Origin: CAYQJS01 sp964417895
GTDB lineage: Bacteria > Chloroflexota > UBA6077 > SHYK01
DNA length: 64,000 bases
Reading direction: 5' to 3'
NCBI GenBank assembly: GCA_964417895.1
Contig: CAYQJS010000002.1
Coordinates: 62,001 to 126,000 of the forward strand
Shown here: positions 1 through 8,491 of the stretch, piece by piece
Layout of the letters: each line of letters begins with the position of its first letter
How positions within the stretch are numbered: position 1 is the first letter of the stretch
The notes under the pieces: model-generated
The model's database searches: none
What the model was told of the DNA's origin: nothing
Seen by the model: only the letters and a program-made list of their open reading frames with translations
Position numbers and translations under genes: made by a program

Positions 1-59
1 TGGTTTGTTGGGACACGAAGCCCACGAACTCCCTGGCACCTGTGGGCGGCGCGGAAAGC

Positions 60-81
60 TACAATATTGCTCTCGCAGAGC
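60..81 (+). promoter_or_regulatory. Candidate pncB promoter with NrtR-like operator
   Basis: A -10-like TACAAT (60-65) is followed at once by the odd palindrome GCTCTCGCAGAGC (69-81), so a bound repressor would cover the transcription start. The same layout, GCTCC-GAC-GGAGC, lies next to the start of the NrtR-type regulator gene at 38621-38633. I see no good -35 box. Assigning the site to NrtR is an inference from the two matching palindromes and the NAD-salvage genes they flank. Confidence 0.45.
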
Positions 82-106
82 TTATTTCGTGAGCAGCTTT
101 CGTTAG

Positions 107-1462
107 ATGGATGCGGCGACGGCGAGTGGCCCGTTGGTCTCAGCGCTAGCTCTCGATCTCTACGAGTTGACCATGGCGCAAAGCTATCTCGACGAGGAGA
201 TGGAAGCCGATGCGACCTTCAGCCTCTTCGTTCGGGACCTGCCCACGGAGCGCGGCTACCTCGTCGCCGCGGGGCTCGACGACGCCCTCGCCTACGTGGA
301 GCGACTCGCGTTCACATCGGATGACGTGGCCTTCCTGGAGTCGACGAGGCTCTTCACGAAGCGCTTGCTGGACAGGCTCGCCGCCTTCCAGTTCACGGGG
401 TCAGTACGCGCAATGCCCGAGGGCACCATCTGTTTCGCCGGGGAGCCTCTTCTGGAGGTGACCGCTCCCATCCTCGAAGCGCAGTTGGTGGAGACGGTGC
501 TCATCAACGAGATGCAGCTTCAGACCATGATCGCAAGCAAGGCGGCGCGTTGCGTGACGGCGGCCAGGGGTAGGAGGCTCGTCGACTTTTCGCTGCGCCG
601 TACCCACGGGCTCGAGGCCGGCCTGAAGGTAGCGCGGGCCAGCTATCTCGCCGGTTTCGATGCCACGAGCAACGTCCAGGCCGGACAGCAGTACGGACTG
701 CCCATCGCGGGAACGATGGCTCATTCCTACATCCAGGCCTTTTCGCATGAGATTGAAGCGTTTCGAGCGTACGCGCGCGCCTACCCGGACAGCGCGGTGC
801 TCTTGGTGGACACCTACGACTCGGTGGAGGGCGCGCGGCTGGCGGCCAAGGTGGGCATGGACCTCGCCATTACCGGGCATCGGCTCACGGGTATCCGGCT
901 GGACTCGGGCGACCCGATCGCGCTCAGCCGGGTCGCCCGCCACGTTTTGAACGACGCCGGCCTCGCATCGACGACGATCTTTGCCAGCGGTTCCCTTGAC
1001 GAACACGCGATCGAGGCTATTCTGGCGGCGGAGGCGCCCATCGACGGCTTCGGCGTGGGGACGCGCCTGGGCGTCTCGGCCGACGAGCCCCACTTGGACA
1101 TGGTATACAAGCTGGTGGAATATGGCGGTCGGCCAACCCGTAAGCTCTCTACGGGCAAGGTCACCTGGCCGGGCGGCAAGCAGGTGTGGCGCGCGCGGCA
1201 TGGCTGCGATTGGCTCGGGCTCGCCGGCGAGGAGATGCCCGACGGCAGCGAGCCCCTCCTGGTGCCCGTCATGGCGCGGGGGCAGCGATTCAGCCCCCCC
1301 GAGCCCCTGGATCGGGTTCGTGAGCGGTGCCGGCAGGGACTGGCGGCGCTGCCGCCCGGCTGTCTCCGCCTGCGAGACCCGGACCGCTACCCTGTTCAGC
1401 CGACGGACGGGCTCTTTGCGCTTGAACGAGCTACGGCAGCCAGCCTCCAGCAAGCGGGGTGA
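107..1462 (+). CDS. pncB: Nicotinate phosphoribosyltransferase
   Basis: This 451-residue protein has the usual length and motifs of the NAPRTase family: the N-terminal ALDLYELTMAQSYL, the GTMAHSYIQAF segment that holds the phosphorylated histidine region, and LDSGDP in the phosphoribosyl-binding barrel. It converts nicotinate, PRPP and ATP to nicotinate mononucleotide in the cytoplasm (Preiss-Handler pathway). The ATG at 107 is preceded by only a weak Shine-Dalgarno sequence. A candidate NrtR operator lies 26-38 bp upstream. The stop lies 23 bp before the preferred start of the nicotinamidase gene, which supplies its substrate, so the two form a salvage operon. Confidence 0.93.
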   Translation: MDAATASGPLVSALALDLYELTMAQSYLDEEMEADATFSLFVRDLPTERGYLVAAGLDDALAYVERLAFTSDDVAFLESTRLFTKRLLDRLAAFQFTGSVRAMPEGTICFAGEPLLEVTAPILEAQLVETVLINEMQLQTMIASKAARCVTAARGRRLVDFSLRRTHGLEAGLKVARASYLAGFDATSNVQAGQQYGLPIAGTMAHSYIQAFSHEIEAFRAYARAYPDSAVLLVDTYDSVEGARLAAKVGMDLAITGHRLTGIRLDSGDPIALSRVARHVLNDAGLASTTIFASGSLDEHAIEAILAAEAPIDGFGVGTRLGVSADEPHLDMVYKLVEYGGRPTRKLSTGKVTWPGGKQVWRARHGCDWLGLAGEEMPDGSEPLLVPVMARGQRFSPPEPLDRVRERCRQGLAALPPGCLRLRDPDRYPVQPTDGLFALERATAASLQQAG

Positions 1463-1485
1463 GCGGACAGCACGGGAGGGACAGG

Positions 1486-2085
1486 ATGAGGACCGACGCC
1501 AGCGTCGAACCAATTCGCATCGACGAGAACGATGCGATGATCGTCGTAGATCCGCAGAATGACTTCTGCGCGGGTGGCAGCCTCGAGGTGCCCGGCGGCG
1601 ACGAAGTCATCCCGCCGATCAATGGCGCCATGCCGAAGTTCCGGCACGTCGTCGCCACGCAGGACTGGCATCCGCCGGACCACCGGTTTTTCCAGCAGTA
1701 CGGTGGGCCGTGGCCCTTCCACTGCCTGCAGGGGTCGCGCGGCGCCGAGTTTCACCCGAAGCTCAACGCGGACTTGATCCAGGAAGTTGTGAAAACAGGC
1801 AGCGACCCCTACTTGGATGGCTACTCCGGCTTCGCCGGCACAGACCTCGCCGACACGCTCCGCCGCCGCGGAGTGCGACGCGTCTTCGTCGCGGGACTAG
1901 CTACCGACTATTGCGTGAAGATGACGGCCATCGAATCTGTGCAGAATGGCTTCGATACCTACGTGCTCACGGACGCGATCCGGCCGGTTGAAGTGCAGCC
2001 GGGCGACGGCGAGCGCGCGCTCAGGGCGATGGCCGACGCTGGCGCCCACCTCATCACCAGCGAGGCTCTGGCGGCCGAATCCTAG
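1486..2085 (+). CDS. pncA: Nicotinamidase (isochorismatase-like hydrolase)
   Basis: The protein deamidates nicotinamide to nicotinate, feeding the phosphoribosyltransferase encoded just upstream. Visible family signatures are DPQNDFCAGGSL (catalytic Asp), the metal-site stretch TQDWHPPDH, the Lys region near FHPKL, and GLATDYCVKMTA with the nucleophilic Cys. The frame is open back to a GTG at 1459 that overlaps the pncB stop, but ATG 1486 has a GGGAGG about 8 bp upstream and gives the normal length near 199 residues, so I chose it. Cytosolic; second gene of the pncBA operon. Confidence 0.9.
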   Translation: MRTDASVEPIRIDENDAMIVVDPQNDFCAGGSLEVPGGDEVIPPINGAMPKFRHVVATQDWHPPDHRFFQQYGGPWPFHCLQGSRGAEFHPKLNADLIQEVVKTGSDPYLDGYSGFAGTDLADTLRRRGVRRVFVAGLATDYCVKMTAIESVQNGFDTYVLTDAIRPVEVQPGDGERALRAMADAGAHLITSEALAAES

Positions 2086-2158
2086 CGGGCACGCAGCCCC
2101 AATTGCAGCGGCCCGACGTTTCAAAACTGTCGCCCGGCATGGTAGACTCGCACTCACC

Positions 2159-2180
2159 ATAAGTGATTGCTTATAGGAGG
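2159..2180 (+). promoter_or_regulatory. Small palindrome and strong RBS before MFS gene
   Basis: ATAAG-tgattg-CTTAT (2159-2174) is an exact 5-bp inverted repeat, followed by AGGAGG (2175-2180), the ribosome-binding site of the transporter gene. A TAGACT at about 2143 may be a -10 box. The palindrome could be a local operator or a hairpin that masks the RBS; the arms are too short to decide. Confidence 0.3.
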
Positions 2181-2185
2181 TTGTG

Positions 2186-3457
2186 GTGGTCGCCAACGTG
2201 CAGGCCGCCCCAGCGGTCGTTTTCTCCCCCGGGGATTTAGCCCGCCAGCGCAAATGGGTGATGCTCGTGACCAACATCTCCCATGGCTTCAATCACTTCA
2301 ACTCCGGAGTAATGAACCTCCTCTACGCCGTCATGATGGCGCCCTTGGGGTTCGGCTACGCCGAGCTCGGTCTCGTCAACGCTGTGCACGGGGTGATCGG
2401 CCAGACCCTGCAAGTCTCCTACGGCTTCGTCACACAGTTCGTGAAGCGATCGGTGCTCCTCGGCGCCGGCAACATGCTGCTGGGTGCCAGCACGATCGTG
2501 ATGGCGGGCGCGACCAGTTTCGCGCCGGTGGTAGTCCTCCGCGGATTGTCTGGCGCCGGCACGAGCCCGCAGCACGTCGTCGGCTCCTCTATGCTGTCCA
2601 GCTGGTTCGAGGGCGCTCGGGGCCGAGCCCTAGCACTGCATACGACCGCGGGGAGCATCGGGACGGTGCTCGCGCTGCCCTTGGCGGGCGTGCTGCTCCA
2701 TCTGACCGACAACAACTGGCGGCTCATCCTCGTCCTCGTCGGCATCCCCAGCGTTCTTATGGGCCTCTCTTACTTTCTACTGCGCGACATCGTGCGGCCG
2801 GCTCCGTTGGACGGCCGCACCCGCGCCCGGGCCGGTTGGGCCGCGTACGTGGCCTGCTTCAAGAACAAGAACCTGATGCTCGTGAGCCTGCTGATGATGG
2901 TGGGCGCTGCCGGCCGCGAGGGCGGCGTCACTCAGATCTACCTGCCGGCCCACTTCATCAACGATTTGGGCATCGCGGTCGGGGTGACAGCCCTGCTGTT
3001 GACCATTTTCCAGTTGGGCGGGCTCGTCGCCCCGATGGCGTGGGGATGGTTGTCCGACATCTTTCCACGGAAGGTTGTTATGCAAGTGGCGCTGCTCCTG
3101 ACCGCCGTGACGACAGTCTGGCTGGGCCAGCAGATGTTCCTGGATGCGCTGCTGATCGCAAACCTGGTGATCTACGGCCTCGTTGCGCACTCGCGGCAGG
3201 CGATCACCCAGGCCATGATTGGCGACTACGCCGGCGACGACCTGCAGGACGCGGCCTTCAGCGTCTACTTCACGCTGGGGCTCATCAGCGGGCCGATCTG
3301 GGCAATCGCCATGGGTGGGGTGATGCAGAACTGGGGATTCGCCGCCGCCACTCAGGTGATGGCGGTGTCCTACATTGTCGGGATGCTAATCCTGATCCCG
3401 CTCAACGTGCGCCCGCGGCCGCCGCGGCGCGAGTCTGGGGTCGCAACCCCGGCGTAG
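2186..3457 (+). CDS. MFS transporter
   Basis: About 423 residues with roughly twelve hydrophobic segments and the architecture of a major facilitator antiporter: GFGYAELGLVNAV near TM1-2, a central cytoplasmic loop around residues 200-215 (VRPAPLDGRTRARAG), then GVTALLLTIFQLGGLVAPMA in the second half. The closest feel is the nitrate/oxalate-formate type of carrier, but the substrate cannot be read from sequence. GTG 2186 stands 5 bp after AGGAGG; GTG 2183 is also possible. The gene sits after pncBA, so a pyridine or organic-acid substrate is conceivable (inference). Its TAG stop abuts a MITE-like inverted-repeat element. Confidence 0.85.
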   Translation: MVANVQAAPAVVFSPGDLARQRKWVMLVTNISHGFNHFNSGVMNLLYAVMMAPLGFGYAELGLVNAVHGVIGQTLQVSYGFVTQFVKRSVLLGAGNMLLGASTIVMAGATSFAPVVVLRGLSGAGTSPQHVVGSSMLSSWFEGARGRALALHTTAGSIGTVLALPLAGVLLHLTDNNWRLILVLVGIPSVLMGLSYFLLRDIVRPAPLDGRTRARAGWAAYVACFKNKNLMLVSLLMMVGAAGREGGVTQIYLPAHFINDLGIAVGVTALLLTIFQLGGLVAPMAWGWLSDIFPRKVVMQVALLLTAVTTVWLGQQMFLDALLIANLVIYGLVAHSRQAITQAMIGDYAGDDLQDAAFSVYFTLGLISGPIWAIAMGGVMQNWGFAAATQVMAVSYIVGMLILIPLNVRPRPPRRESGVATPA

Positions 3458-3587
3458 CAGGCTGCTGAAAATGGTCGGGATCCGCTCGTTGGTGAGCCTG
3501 TCCTTCGACAAGCTCAGGACGAGCGGTCATGGTGAGCCTGTCGAACGACAAGTTCAGGATGAGCGGGTTTTTTCAGCAGCCTGGTAG
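3454..3587. mobile_element. MITE-like element with 14-bp terminal inverted repeats
   Basis: CAGGCTGCTGAAAA (3458-3471) and TTTTCAGCAGCCTG (3570-3583) form a perfect 14-bp terminal inverted repeat. GTAG directly flanks both ends (3454-3457 and 3584-3587), as a 4-bp target duplication would. The interior holds two imperfect copies of a roughly 46-bp unit containing GTGAGCCTGTC and a reduced CTTCGACAAGCTCAGGA palindrome. No coding capacity. The left end begins immediately after the MFS stop codon. Confidence 0.5.
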
Positions 3588-3614
3588 GGCGTCAGGAGTC
3601 GCAGGCGCGGGAAG

Positions 3615-3959
3615 TCATGGCGGGCAGGAAGCCCGAAGCGCTGACAGGCGATGCAGCACCAGGCCTCGCCTGTCGACCATGATTCGGCCGCCGTCTACTA
3701 GCTCGGCGTAGAGGGCGGGTGAATCGGCTTCGAACTCCTCTGGGCTTCTGAGCACGATCTCGGCGTTTCCGAGACTGCCCCGCGGCGTGAGGCGCGCCAG
3801 GTGCGCGGCCCGCTCCGAAGGGGCAGGCAGGTCGTCCGCGATCACCAGCAGCCGGGGATTGCCCGTCGGGCCCGGTGGGTAGAGCGCCACGGCGATGACC
3901 CGCAGACCGAGCGCGACGTGGATCAGATCCACGAGCTCGGCGATCGATGAGTGGTCCAA
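3615..3959 (-). CDS. Nucleotidyltransferase-like small protein
   Basis: This 114-residue protein has a pattern that I associate with short MNT/polymerase-beta-like nucleotidyltransferase proteins: an N-terminal helix, a strand ending RLLVIADDLP where the metal-binding DxD strand would lie, then EIVLRSPEEFEADSPALYAELVDGG and a final strand with VDRRG. The classic GSxxRG motif is not clear, so it may be inactive. The TTG start at 3959 has AAGGA overlapping the aldehyde dehydrogenase stop, so it is translationally coupled as the third gene of the ligase-dehydrogenase operon. Role unknown. Confidence 0.55.
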   Translation of the reverse strand: MDHSSIAELVDLIHVALGLRVIAVALYPPGPTGNPRLLVIADDLPAPSERAAHLARLTPRGSLGNAEIVLRSPEEFEADSPALYAELVDGGRIMVDRRGLVLHRLSALRASCPP

Positions 3960-3966
3960 CGGGTCC

Positions 3967-5427
3967 TTAGAGCTGGACGTTGATGTGCTTCATCTCGGTG
4001 TATTCCCACAGCCCCTCGAGCCCGTACTGGCGACCGATCCCGCTTTGCTTGTAGCCGCCCATCTCGCCGGCGGCGAAGAGCTTCCCGAAGGTGTTCACCC
4101 AGACCATGCCGCTCTTGACCTTTTTGGCGACGCGGAGCGCTCGCGAGATGTCGCTGGTCCATACGGCCGCGGCGAGCCCGTAGACCGTCGCGTTGGCCAC
4201 CTCGGTCGCCTCCTCCTCGTCCTTAAACGTGAGCACCGAGAGCACTGGGCCGAAGATCTCATCCTGGGCGATCGTCGCATTCACAGGCACGCGGTCGAAG
4301 ATCGTGGGCTGAATGAAGAATCCTTTGGCCAGCTCGCCCTCGGTGGCTCGCTGGCCGCCAGTCAGCAGCTCCGCCTCGCTCTTGCCGGCCTCGATGTAGC
4401 CCATGACCCGGTTCAGCTGCCCTTCATTGATCACGGGCCCGGCCTGGACCCCTTCCTGCAGCCCGTGTCCGAGGCGCATGCGCTTTGTCAGCTCGGCCAG
4501 CTTGTCGACGAACCGGTCGTGAATGCTCTCCTCCACCAGGACGCGGCTACCGGCGATGCAGACCTGCCCAGCGTGGAACATCGAGGCGCCGTTGAGGGCG
4601 CCGCGCACCGCTCGATCGAAGTCGGCATCGGCGAATACGATGTTTGGGCTCTTGCCACCGAGCTCGAGGCCGACTTTCTTCAGGGTATCGGCTGCCATGC
4701 GCATGATGTCTTTGCCGGTGCCGGTGTCTCCCGTGAAGGCGACCATGTCCACGCCCGGGTGCCTCACGAGCTCCGCGCCCGTCGTACTCCCCGGGCCGAC
4801 GACGAGATTCACGACGCCCTTCGGGAACTCCGGGATGGCATCGATCATGGCGACGAACTCTGCCGTTGCGCCAGGGGTTACGCTCGATGGCTTGATGATC
4901 ACCGCGTTCCCCGCGGCGAGGGCAGGCGCCAGCGAGCGTGTGAGAAGCGAGAGGGCCATGTTCCACGGGACGATGATGGAGACGACGCCAATAGGCTCGC
5001 GCAGCAGGATCGCGAGCGAGTCGGGCGCAAGCATGGTGGAGCGGCCGTACACGTTCCGGGCCAGCCCCGCGTAGTACTCGATAGCGTCTGATGCGCGCAG
5101 CACTTCCGCCCGCGACACCGACAGCGGCTTTCCGCCCTCGCGGGTGAGGAGCGGCGCGAGCCAGTCGGTGCTCGATCGGAGCGCCTGCGCCAGCTTGTAG
5201 AGGGCAGTGGCTCGCGCGTGGGGGTTGTCGCCCCAGTCCGTGTTCTCGGCGGCGTACTTCGCCGCGTCAACGGCTCGGGCGGCATCCTCAACGGGCGAGT
5301 TGGGCGCGCGGTAGACTAGCTCGCCGTTGCCCGGGTCGTGGATCTCGAGGGTGGCGCCGTTCTCGGCGTCTCGCCACTCCCCGCCGATGTAGTTCTGGTA
5401 GGTCTTCACCGCTTCGGCGATGGCCAT
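3967..5427 (-). CDS. Aldehyde dehydrogenase family protein
   Basis: A 486-residue NAD(P)-dependent aldehyde dehydrogenase of full family length. Visible motifs are PWNMALSLLTRSLAPALAAGN (cofactor domain), the catalytic Glu in LELGGKSPN, the catalytic Cys in FHAGQVCIAGSR, and EIFGPVLSV near the C-terminus. It oxidises an aldehyde to a carboxylate. It lies 33 bp after the CoA-ligase gene on the same strand, so the pair may convert an aromatic or other aldehyde to its acid and then its thioester (inference). AAGGAGGCG precedes the ATG. Soluble. Confidence 0.9.
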   Translation of the reverse strand: MAIAEAVKTYQNYIGGEWRDAENGATLEIHDPGNGELVYRAPNSPVEDAARAVDAAKYAAENTDWGDNPHARATALYKLAQALRSSTDWLAPLLTREGGKPLSVSRAEVLRASDAIEYYAGLARNVYGRSTMLAPDSLAILLREPIGVVSIIVPWNMALSLLTRSLAPALAAGNAVIIKPSSVTPGATAEFVAMIDAIPEFPKGVVNLVVGPGSTTGAELVRHPGVDMVAFTGDTGTGKDIMRMAADTLKKVGLELGGKSPNIVFADADFDRAVRGALNGASMFHAGQVCIAGSRVLVEESIHDRFVDKLAELTKRMRLGHGLQEGVQAGPVINEGQLNRVMGYIEAGKSEAELLTGGQRATEGELAKGFFIQPTIFDRVPVNATIAQDEIFGPVLSVLTFKDEEEATEVANATVYGLAAAVWTSDISRALRVAKKVKSGMVWVNTFGKLFAAGEMGGYKQSGIGRQYGLEGLWEYTEMKHINVQL

Positions 5428-5460
5428 TGAGCGCCTCCTTCGGAGTCCCGGGGTCGGGGG

Positions 5461-7134
5461 TCAGCGGCCGGCAAGCTCAATGGCCTCTGGCTGCTGGCCT
5501 CTGGCTGCCGACCCCTGGCTCCTCAGTTTGTACCGCTGGATCTTCCCCGTCGCTGTCTTGGGCAGCTCGCCCACGAACTCGACCCAACGCGGGTATTTGT
5601 AGTAATCCGGCGCCAACAGCGTCTTGCTGTGGTCCTGGAGGACGGCGACAAGCTGCGGGCCAGCCTCGTGGCCGGGCTTCAACACGACGAAGGCCTTCGG
5701 CTTGTTGAGGCCATCGGAGTCCGTGACGCCGATGACCGCGGCCTCAGCCACACTGGGATGGCGCAGCAGGGCGCCCTCGACCTCGATGGGGGAGACCCAC
5801 TGGCCACTGGTCTTAAACATGTCGTCACCGCGCCCGGCGTAGTAATAATACCCATCGCCGTCCCGCCGATAACGGTCACCTGTCTTGAGCCACGGCCCGC
5901 GGAATGTGTCCTTCGAGCGCTCCCGCTTCTTCCAGTAGGCCGCTGCGAACGAGTCAGACTTCATGTACAGCTCGCCGATCTCGCCGTCTGGCACTGGGTT
6001 CTCGTCCTCGTCGAGGATCCTCGCCTCATAACCTGGCAACACCCGCCCGCTGGCGTTCGGCCGGGCCTGGCCCGGCAGGTTCTGGATATAGATGTATCCG
6101 AACTCGGTGCTGCCGATGCCATCCAGGAGCTCGAGCCCGAAAGTCTCGAGCCAGCGTTCGTAGATGGCGGCCGGCAGGGCTTCACCTGCCGAGATGCACA
6201 TGCGCACTGATGAGAAGTCCGGATCGAGGTGGCCTGCCTCCTTCTCGCGCAGGATCAGGTTGTAAAGCGTGGGAACCGAGAAGATGATCGTCGGGCGATA
6301 GCGTCTGACAGTTTCCGTCAAGACCACGGCGCTGGACGGCTCGGATACCAAGACCGTAGCAACCCCCGCCAGCAAAGGCTGGTAGAGCCCGTTCACCAGC
6401 CCATACGAGAACGGCAGCTTCGAAGCCGTGTAGTAGATGTCGCTGGGAGTCGGCTTTGCAACGTGCTGGATCCATGTGCCGGTGCAGTAGACCATATCGC
6501 GGTGCAGGTGAATGGTCCCCTTCGGCTGGCCCGTCGTGCCCGAGCTATACAGCCAGTAAGAGGGGTCATCCCGGTGGGTGGGCTCGGTCTCCAGCTCGTC
6601 GGGGGCAGCGGCGAGCCCCTCCCCGTACGAGAGGACTGAGGACTGAGGACTGAGGACTGAGGAGGGTTTGCCCCCTCTCCCTATGGGAGAGGGTTGGGGT
6701 GAGGGCGTATCCCCGCCAACGACGAAGATCTGCTTCAGGTAGCGAAATCGATCCCGATCCCCGAGATGCGCCTCCAGTTCCGTGTCCACCACGACGGCCG
6801 CGGCCCGCGAGTCGTCGACGTAATACGCCACCTCCTCCGGGGACGACCTGACGTCAACGGGCACAGGAACGGCGCCGATCTTCATGGCGCCCACGTACGT
6901 CTCGATGAACTGCGGTCGATCGGCCATCAGCAGCATGACGCGGTCCTCGATCTCGATCCCGCGCCCGCGGAGCATGTTCCCCGCCTTGTTGACGCGCCGC
7001 TGTAGCTCGCGATACGTGATGGCTTCGTCGCCATAGTAGATGGCTACACGGTCCCCCCGCCCCTCTTCCACGTGCCGGTCGACGAGCACGGTCGCCATGT
7101 TGAATGTCTCGGGGACGTCGAAGTCGATGTTCAC
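5461..7134 (-). CDS. Benzoate-CoA ligase family protein
   Basis: A 557-residue ANL-superfamily acyl-CoA synthetase. The P-loop YSSGTTGQPKGT, the A5-type motif GIGSTEFGYIY, KTGDRYRRD and the final GKIQRYKLR match the benzoate-CoA ligase branch. Two parts look foreign. Residues about 140-180 (TPSPQPSPIGRGGKP onward) are encoded by an intergenic-type repeat plus GAGGACT heptamers, inserted in frame. The last 19 residues after the catalytic-Lys motif come from TGGCNNC heptamers. GTG start with GGAGGA about 9 bp upstream. First gene of an operon with the aldehyde dehydrogenase. The insert falls between the N-terminal domain and the P-loop, so activity may survive. Confidence 0.88.
   Translation of the reverse strand: MNIDFDVPETFNMATVLVDRHVEEGRGDRVAIYYGDEAITYRELQRRVNKAGNMLRGRGIEIEDRVMLLMADRPQFIETYVGAMKIGAVPVPVDVRSSPEEVAYYVDDSRAAAVVVDTELEAHLGDRDRFRYLKQIFVVGGDTPSPQPSPIGRGGKPSSVLSPQSSVLSYGEGLAAAPDELETEPTHRDDPSYWLYSSGTTGQPKGTIHLHRDMVYCTGTWIQHVAKPTPSDIYYTASKLPFSYGLVNGLYQPLLAGVATVLVSEPSSAVVLTETVRRYRPTIIFSVPTLYNLILREKEAGHLDPDFSSVRMCISAGEALPAAIYERWLETFGLELLDGIGSTEFGYIYIQNLPGQARPNASGRVLPGYEARILDEDENPVPDGEIGELYMKSDSFAAAYWKKRERSKDTFRGPWLKTGDRYRRDGDGYYYYAGRGDDMFKTSGQWVSPIEVEGALLRHPSVAEAAVIGVTDSDGLNKPKAFVVLKPGHEAGPQLVAVLQDHSKTLLAPDYYKYPRWVEFVGELPKTATGKIQRYKLRSQGSAARGQQPEAIELAGR
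5481..5522. repeat. Heptameric repeat TGGCNNC inside the CoA-ligase 3' end
   Basis: Six consecutive 7-bp units (tggcctc, tggctgc, tggcctc, tggctgc, cgacccc, tggctcc) lie within the last codons of the minus-strand CoA-ligase gene, whose stop codon is at 5461. They encode a tail that family members lack. Confidence 0.6.
6631..6708. repeat. Heptamer array plus palindromic repeat inserted in a CDS
   Basis: Four exact GAGGACT heptamers (6631-6658) are followed by the dispersed palindromic unit CCCTCTCCCTATGGGAGAGGG (21 bp) and GGTTGGGGTGAGGGCG, a repeat that is otherwise intergenic in this window (for example 8715, 37666, 43712). The whole stretch is in frame within the acyl-CoA ligase gene. Confidence 0.75.
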
Positions 7135-7151
7135 GGCCGTCGTTCCTCCGG

Positions 7152-7233
7152 CAGGTAACAGGTTACAGGTGACAGGTTACAGGGCCTCGCGAGGCGCCGT
7201 GCTAACATCTCTGTCCCCTGTCCCCTATCCCCT
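7152..7233. repeat. Two heptamer arrays between ligase and aldolase genes
   Basis: CAGGTNA units repeat four times at 7152-7179, and GTCCCCT units three times at 7213-7233. The second array contains the minus-strand TAG stop (7225-7227) of the class II aldolase gene, so the array begins inside the last codon. Confidence 0.65.
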
Positions 7234-7953
7234 CACCATTCGGTCCCATCGGCTCTCTTTACGCACCAGGTACTGCCAGGCGCGGAGCACACCTTCTGCG
7301 TGGTAGATGTGTTCGCGTTTGGACAGCGCCTCCTCGTCGGTGGTCACTGAGACGCTGTCCCCCACGGCGATGGCTGTGAGCTGGGCGCGCGCGGCCTTCT
7401 CCAACAGCATCGAAGCGACGACCGCCTCTTCCACGCTCCGGCCGGCGAGAACGACTCCGTGATTCCGCATGAGCAGCGTGCTGTGGTCGCCGAGCTTTTC
7501 TGCCACGGCCTGGCCCTGCTCGCGGGTGAGGATCAGGTCTGAGGTTTCGGTGAAGATGGGGATTGGCGGCGGGCAGAAGTAGCAGCCTTCGTGCGTCACC
7601 GGCCGGATGCTATGCGCGCTTGATCCAAGGACTGTCGAGAGCACGGGGTGCGTGTGGACCACCGCATTGACCTCGGGGCGGCGGCGAAATATCTCCCCGT
7701 GGATTGGGAACTCGTTGTGGCGCTGGCGAATTCCGGCGACCCTGGCGCCTTCGAAATCCAGTAGGACCACGTCGTCGGCGGTGATCTCTTCCAGCCCAAC
7801 CGCGCTGGCCTTCATCCAGAATGTGCTGGGGTCGCGGTCGTCCCGGACGGACAGGTGTCCCCAGATGACGTCGCCATGGCCCTCCATGGCCAGGATGCGA
7901 CATCCCTGCGCCAGTTTCGCTCGGAGGTCGTAATCAGTCGAGTCGAAGGCCAT
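7225..7953 (-). CDS. Class II aldolase/adducin family protein
   Basis: A 242-residue zinc-dependent class II aldolase/adducin fold. EGHGDVIWGHLSVRDD, the paired metal-ligand histidines in VVHTHPV, and the late histidine in MRNHGVVLAGRSVEEA are all present. Relatives include fuculose-phosphate aldolase and various decarboxylases; the substrate is not readable here. ATG 7953 has a GAGAGGGGCGA upstream. It is transcribed toward the CoA-ligase gene, about 90 bp apart, and the spacer is filled with heptamer repeats. The stop codon lies inside one array. Confidence 0.85.
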   Translation of the reverse strand: MAFDSTDYDLRAKLAQGCRILAMEGHGDVIWGHLSVRDDRDPSTFWMKASAVGLEEITADDVVLLDFEGARVAGIRQRHNEFPIHGEIFRRRPEVNAVVHTHPVLSTVLGSSAHSIRPVTHEGCYFCPPPIPIFTETSDLILTREQGQAVAEKLGDHSTLLMRNHGVVLAGRSVEEAVVASMLLEKAARAQLTAIAVGDSVSVTTDEEALSKREHIYHAEGVLRAWQYLVRKESRWDRMVRG

Positions 7954-8290
7954 TCGCCCCTCTCAATTGCGAATAAGGCAGCCGTGGGTGGGGGTGCGGG
8001 TGAAGCGTATTCTACCGCTCCCTTCGAGGGCGATCGGGCGAGGCTCAAACAGTGCCCGAGGTTACTCGCATGGGGGTATTCCCTAGTCTTTTGCGCCCGT
8101 GTGCGCACGAAAAGCACCGACCGCTGCCGTCGGCGCGGTTCTTAGGCACGATTCGACGCGATGGGACGGGGCCGGCGAAAACGCTGGGTACCCGCTGAAT
8201 GGCGCGCACGGACAGCCGGGGAGGTCTTTTGATACAATGCTCGTAAGCCTGCGTCGATAGCAGAATGCAGCCCAACGATGGAGAAGCCCA

Positions 8291-8491
8291 ATGGTAGGCT
8301 CCAGCATTGAGATTCGACCCAATGCTGTCTACACGCTAGCGGAAGTGTGTCAGATCTTGCGAATCAGCGACGCGACGGCCCGCAGGTGGCTGAAGGCCGG
8401 CAAGCTTCGTGCGGCGCGGGTGGGACGCGCCTACCGCGTGCTGGGGAGTCAGCTTCTGGAGGCGCTCAACCAGGAACGGCCCGACCGCTAG
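8291..8491 (+). CDS. Small helix-turn-helix (excisionase-family) protein
   Basis: This 66-residue protein is a single winged-HTH of the MerR/excisionase type: VYTLAEVCQILRISDATARRWLKAG followed by the wing residues RAARVGRAYRVLGSQLLEAL. It should bind DNA. Such proteins act as Xis factors or as small regulators; no intact integrase is adjacent, so the role is open. GGAGAAG lies 5 bp before the ATG, and a TACAAT about 55 bp upstream could be its -10 box. Confidence 0.8.
   Translation: MVGSSIEIRPNAVYTLAEVCQILRISDATARRWLKAGKLRAARVGRAYRVLGSQLLEALNQERPDR

Noticed and set aside
3895..5091. Long plus-strand ORF (398 codons) opposite the aldehyde dehydrogenase
   Set aside because: Antisense shadow in GC-rich DNA; composition is His/Arg/Gly-rich and no domain is visible, while the minus strand has full family motifs.
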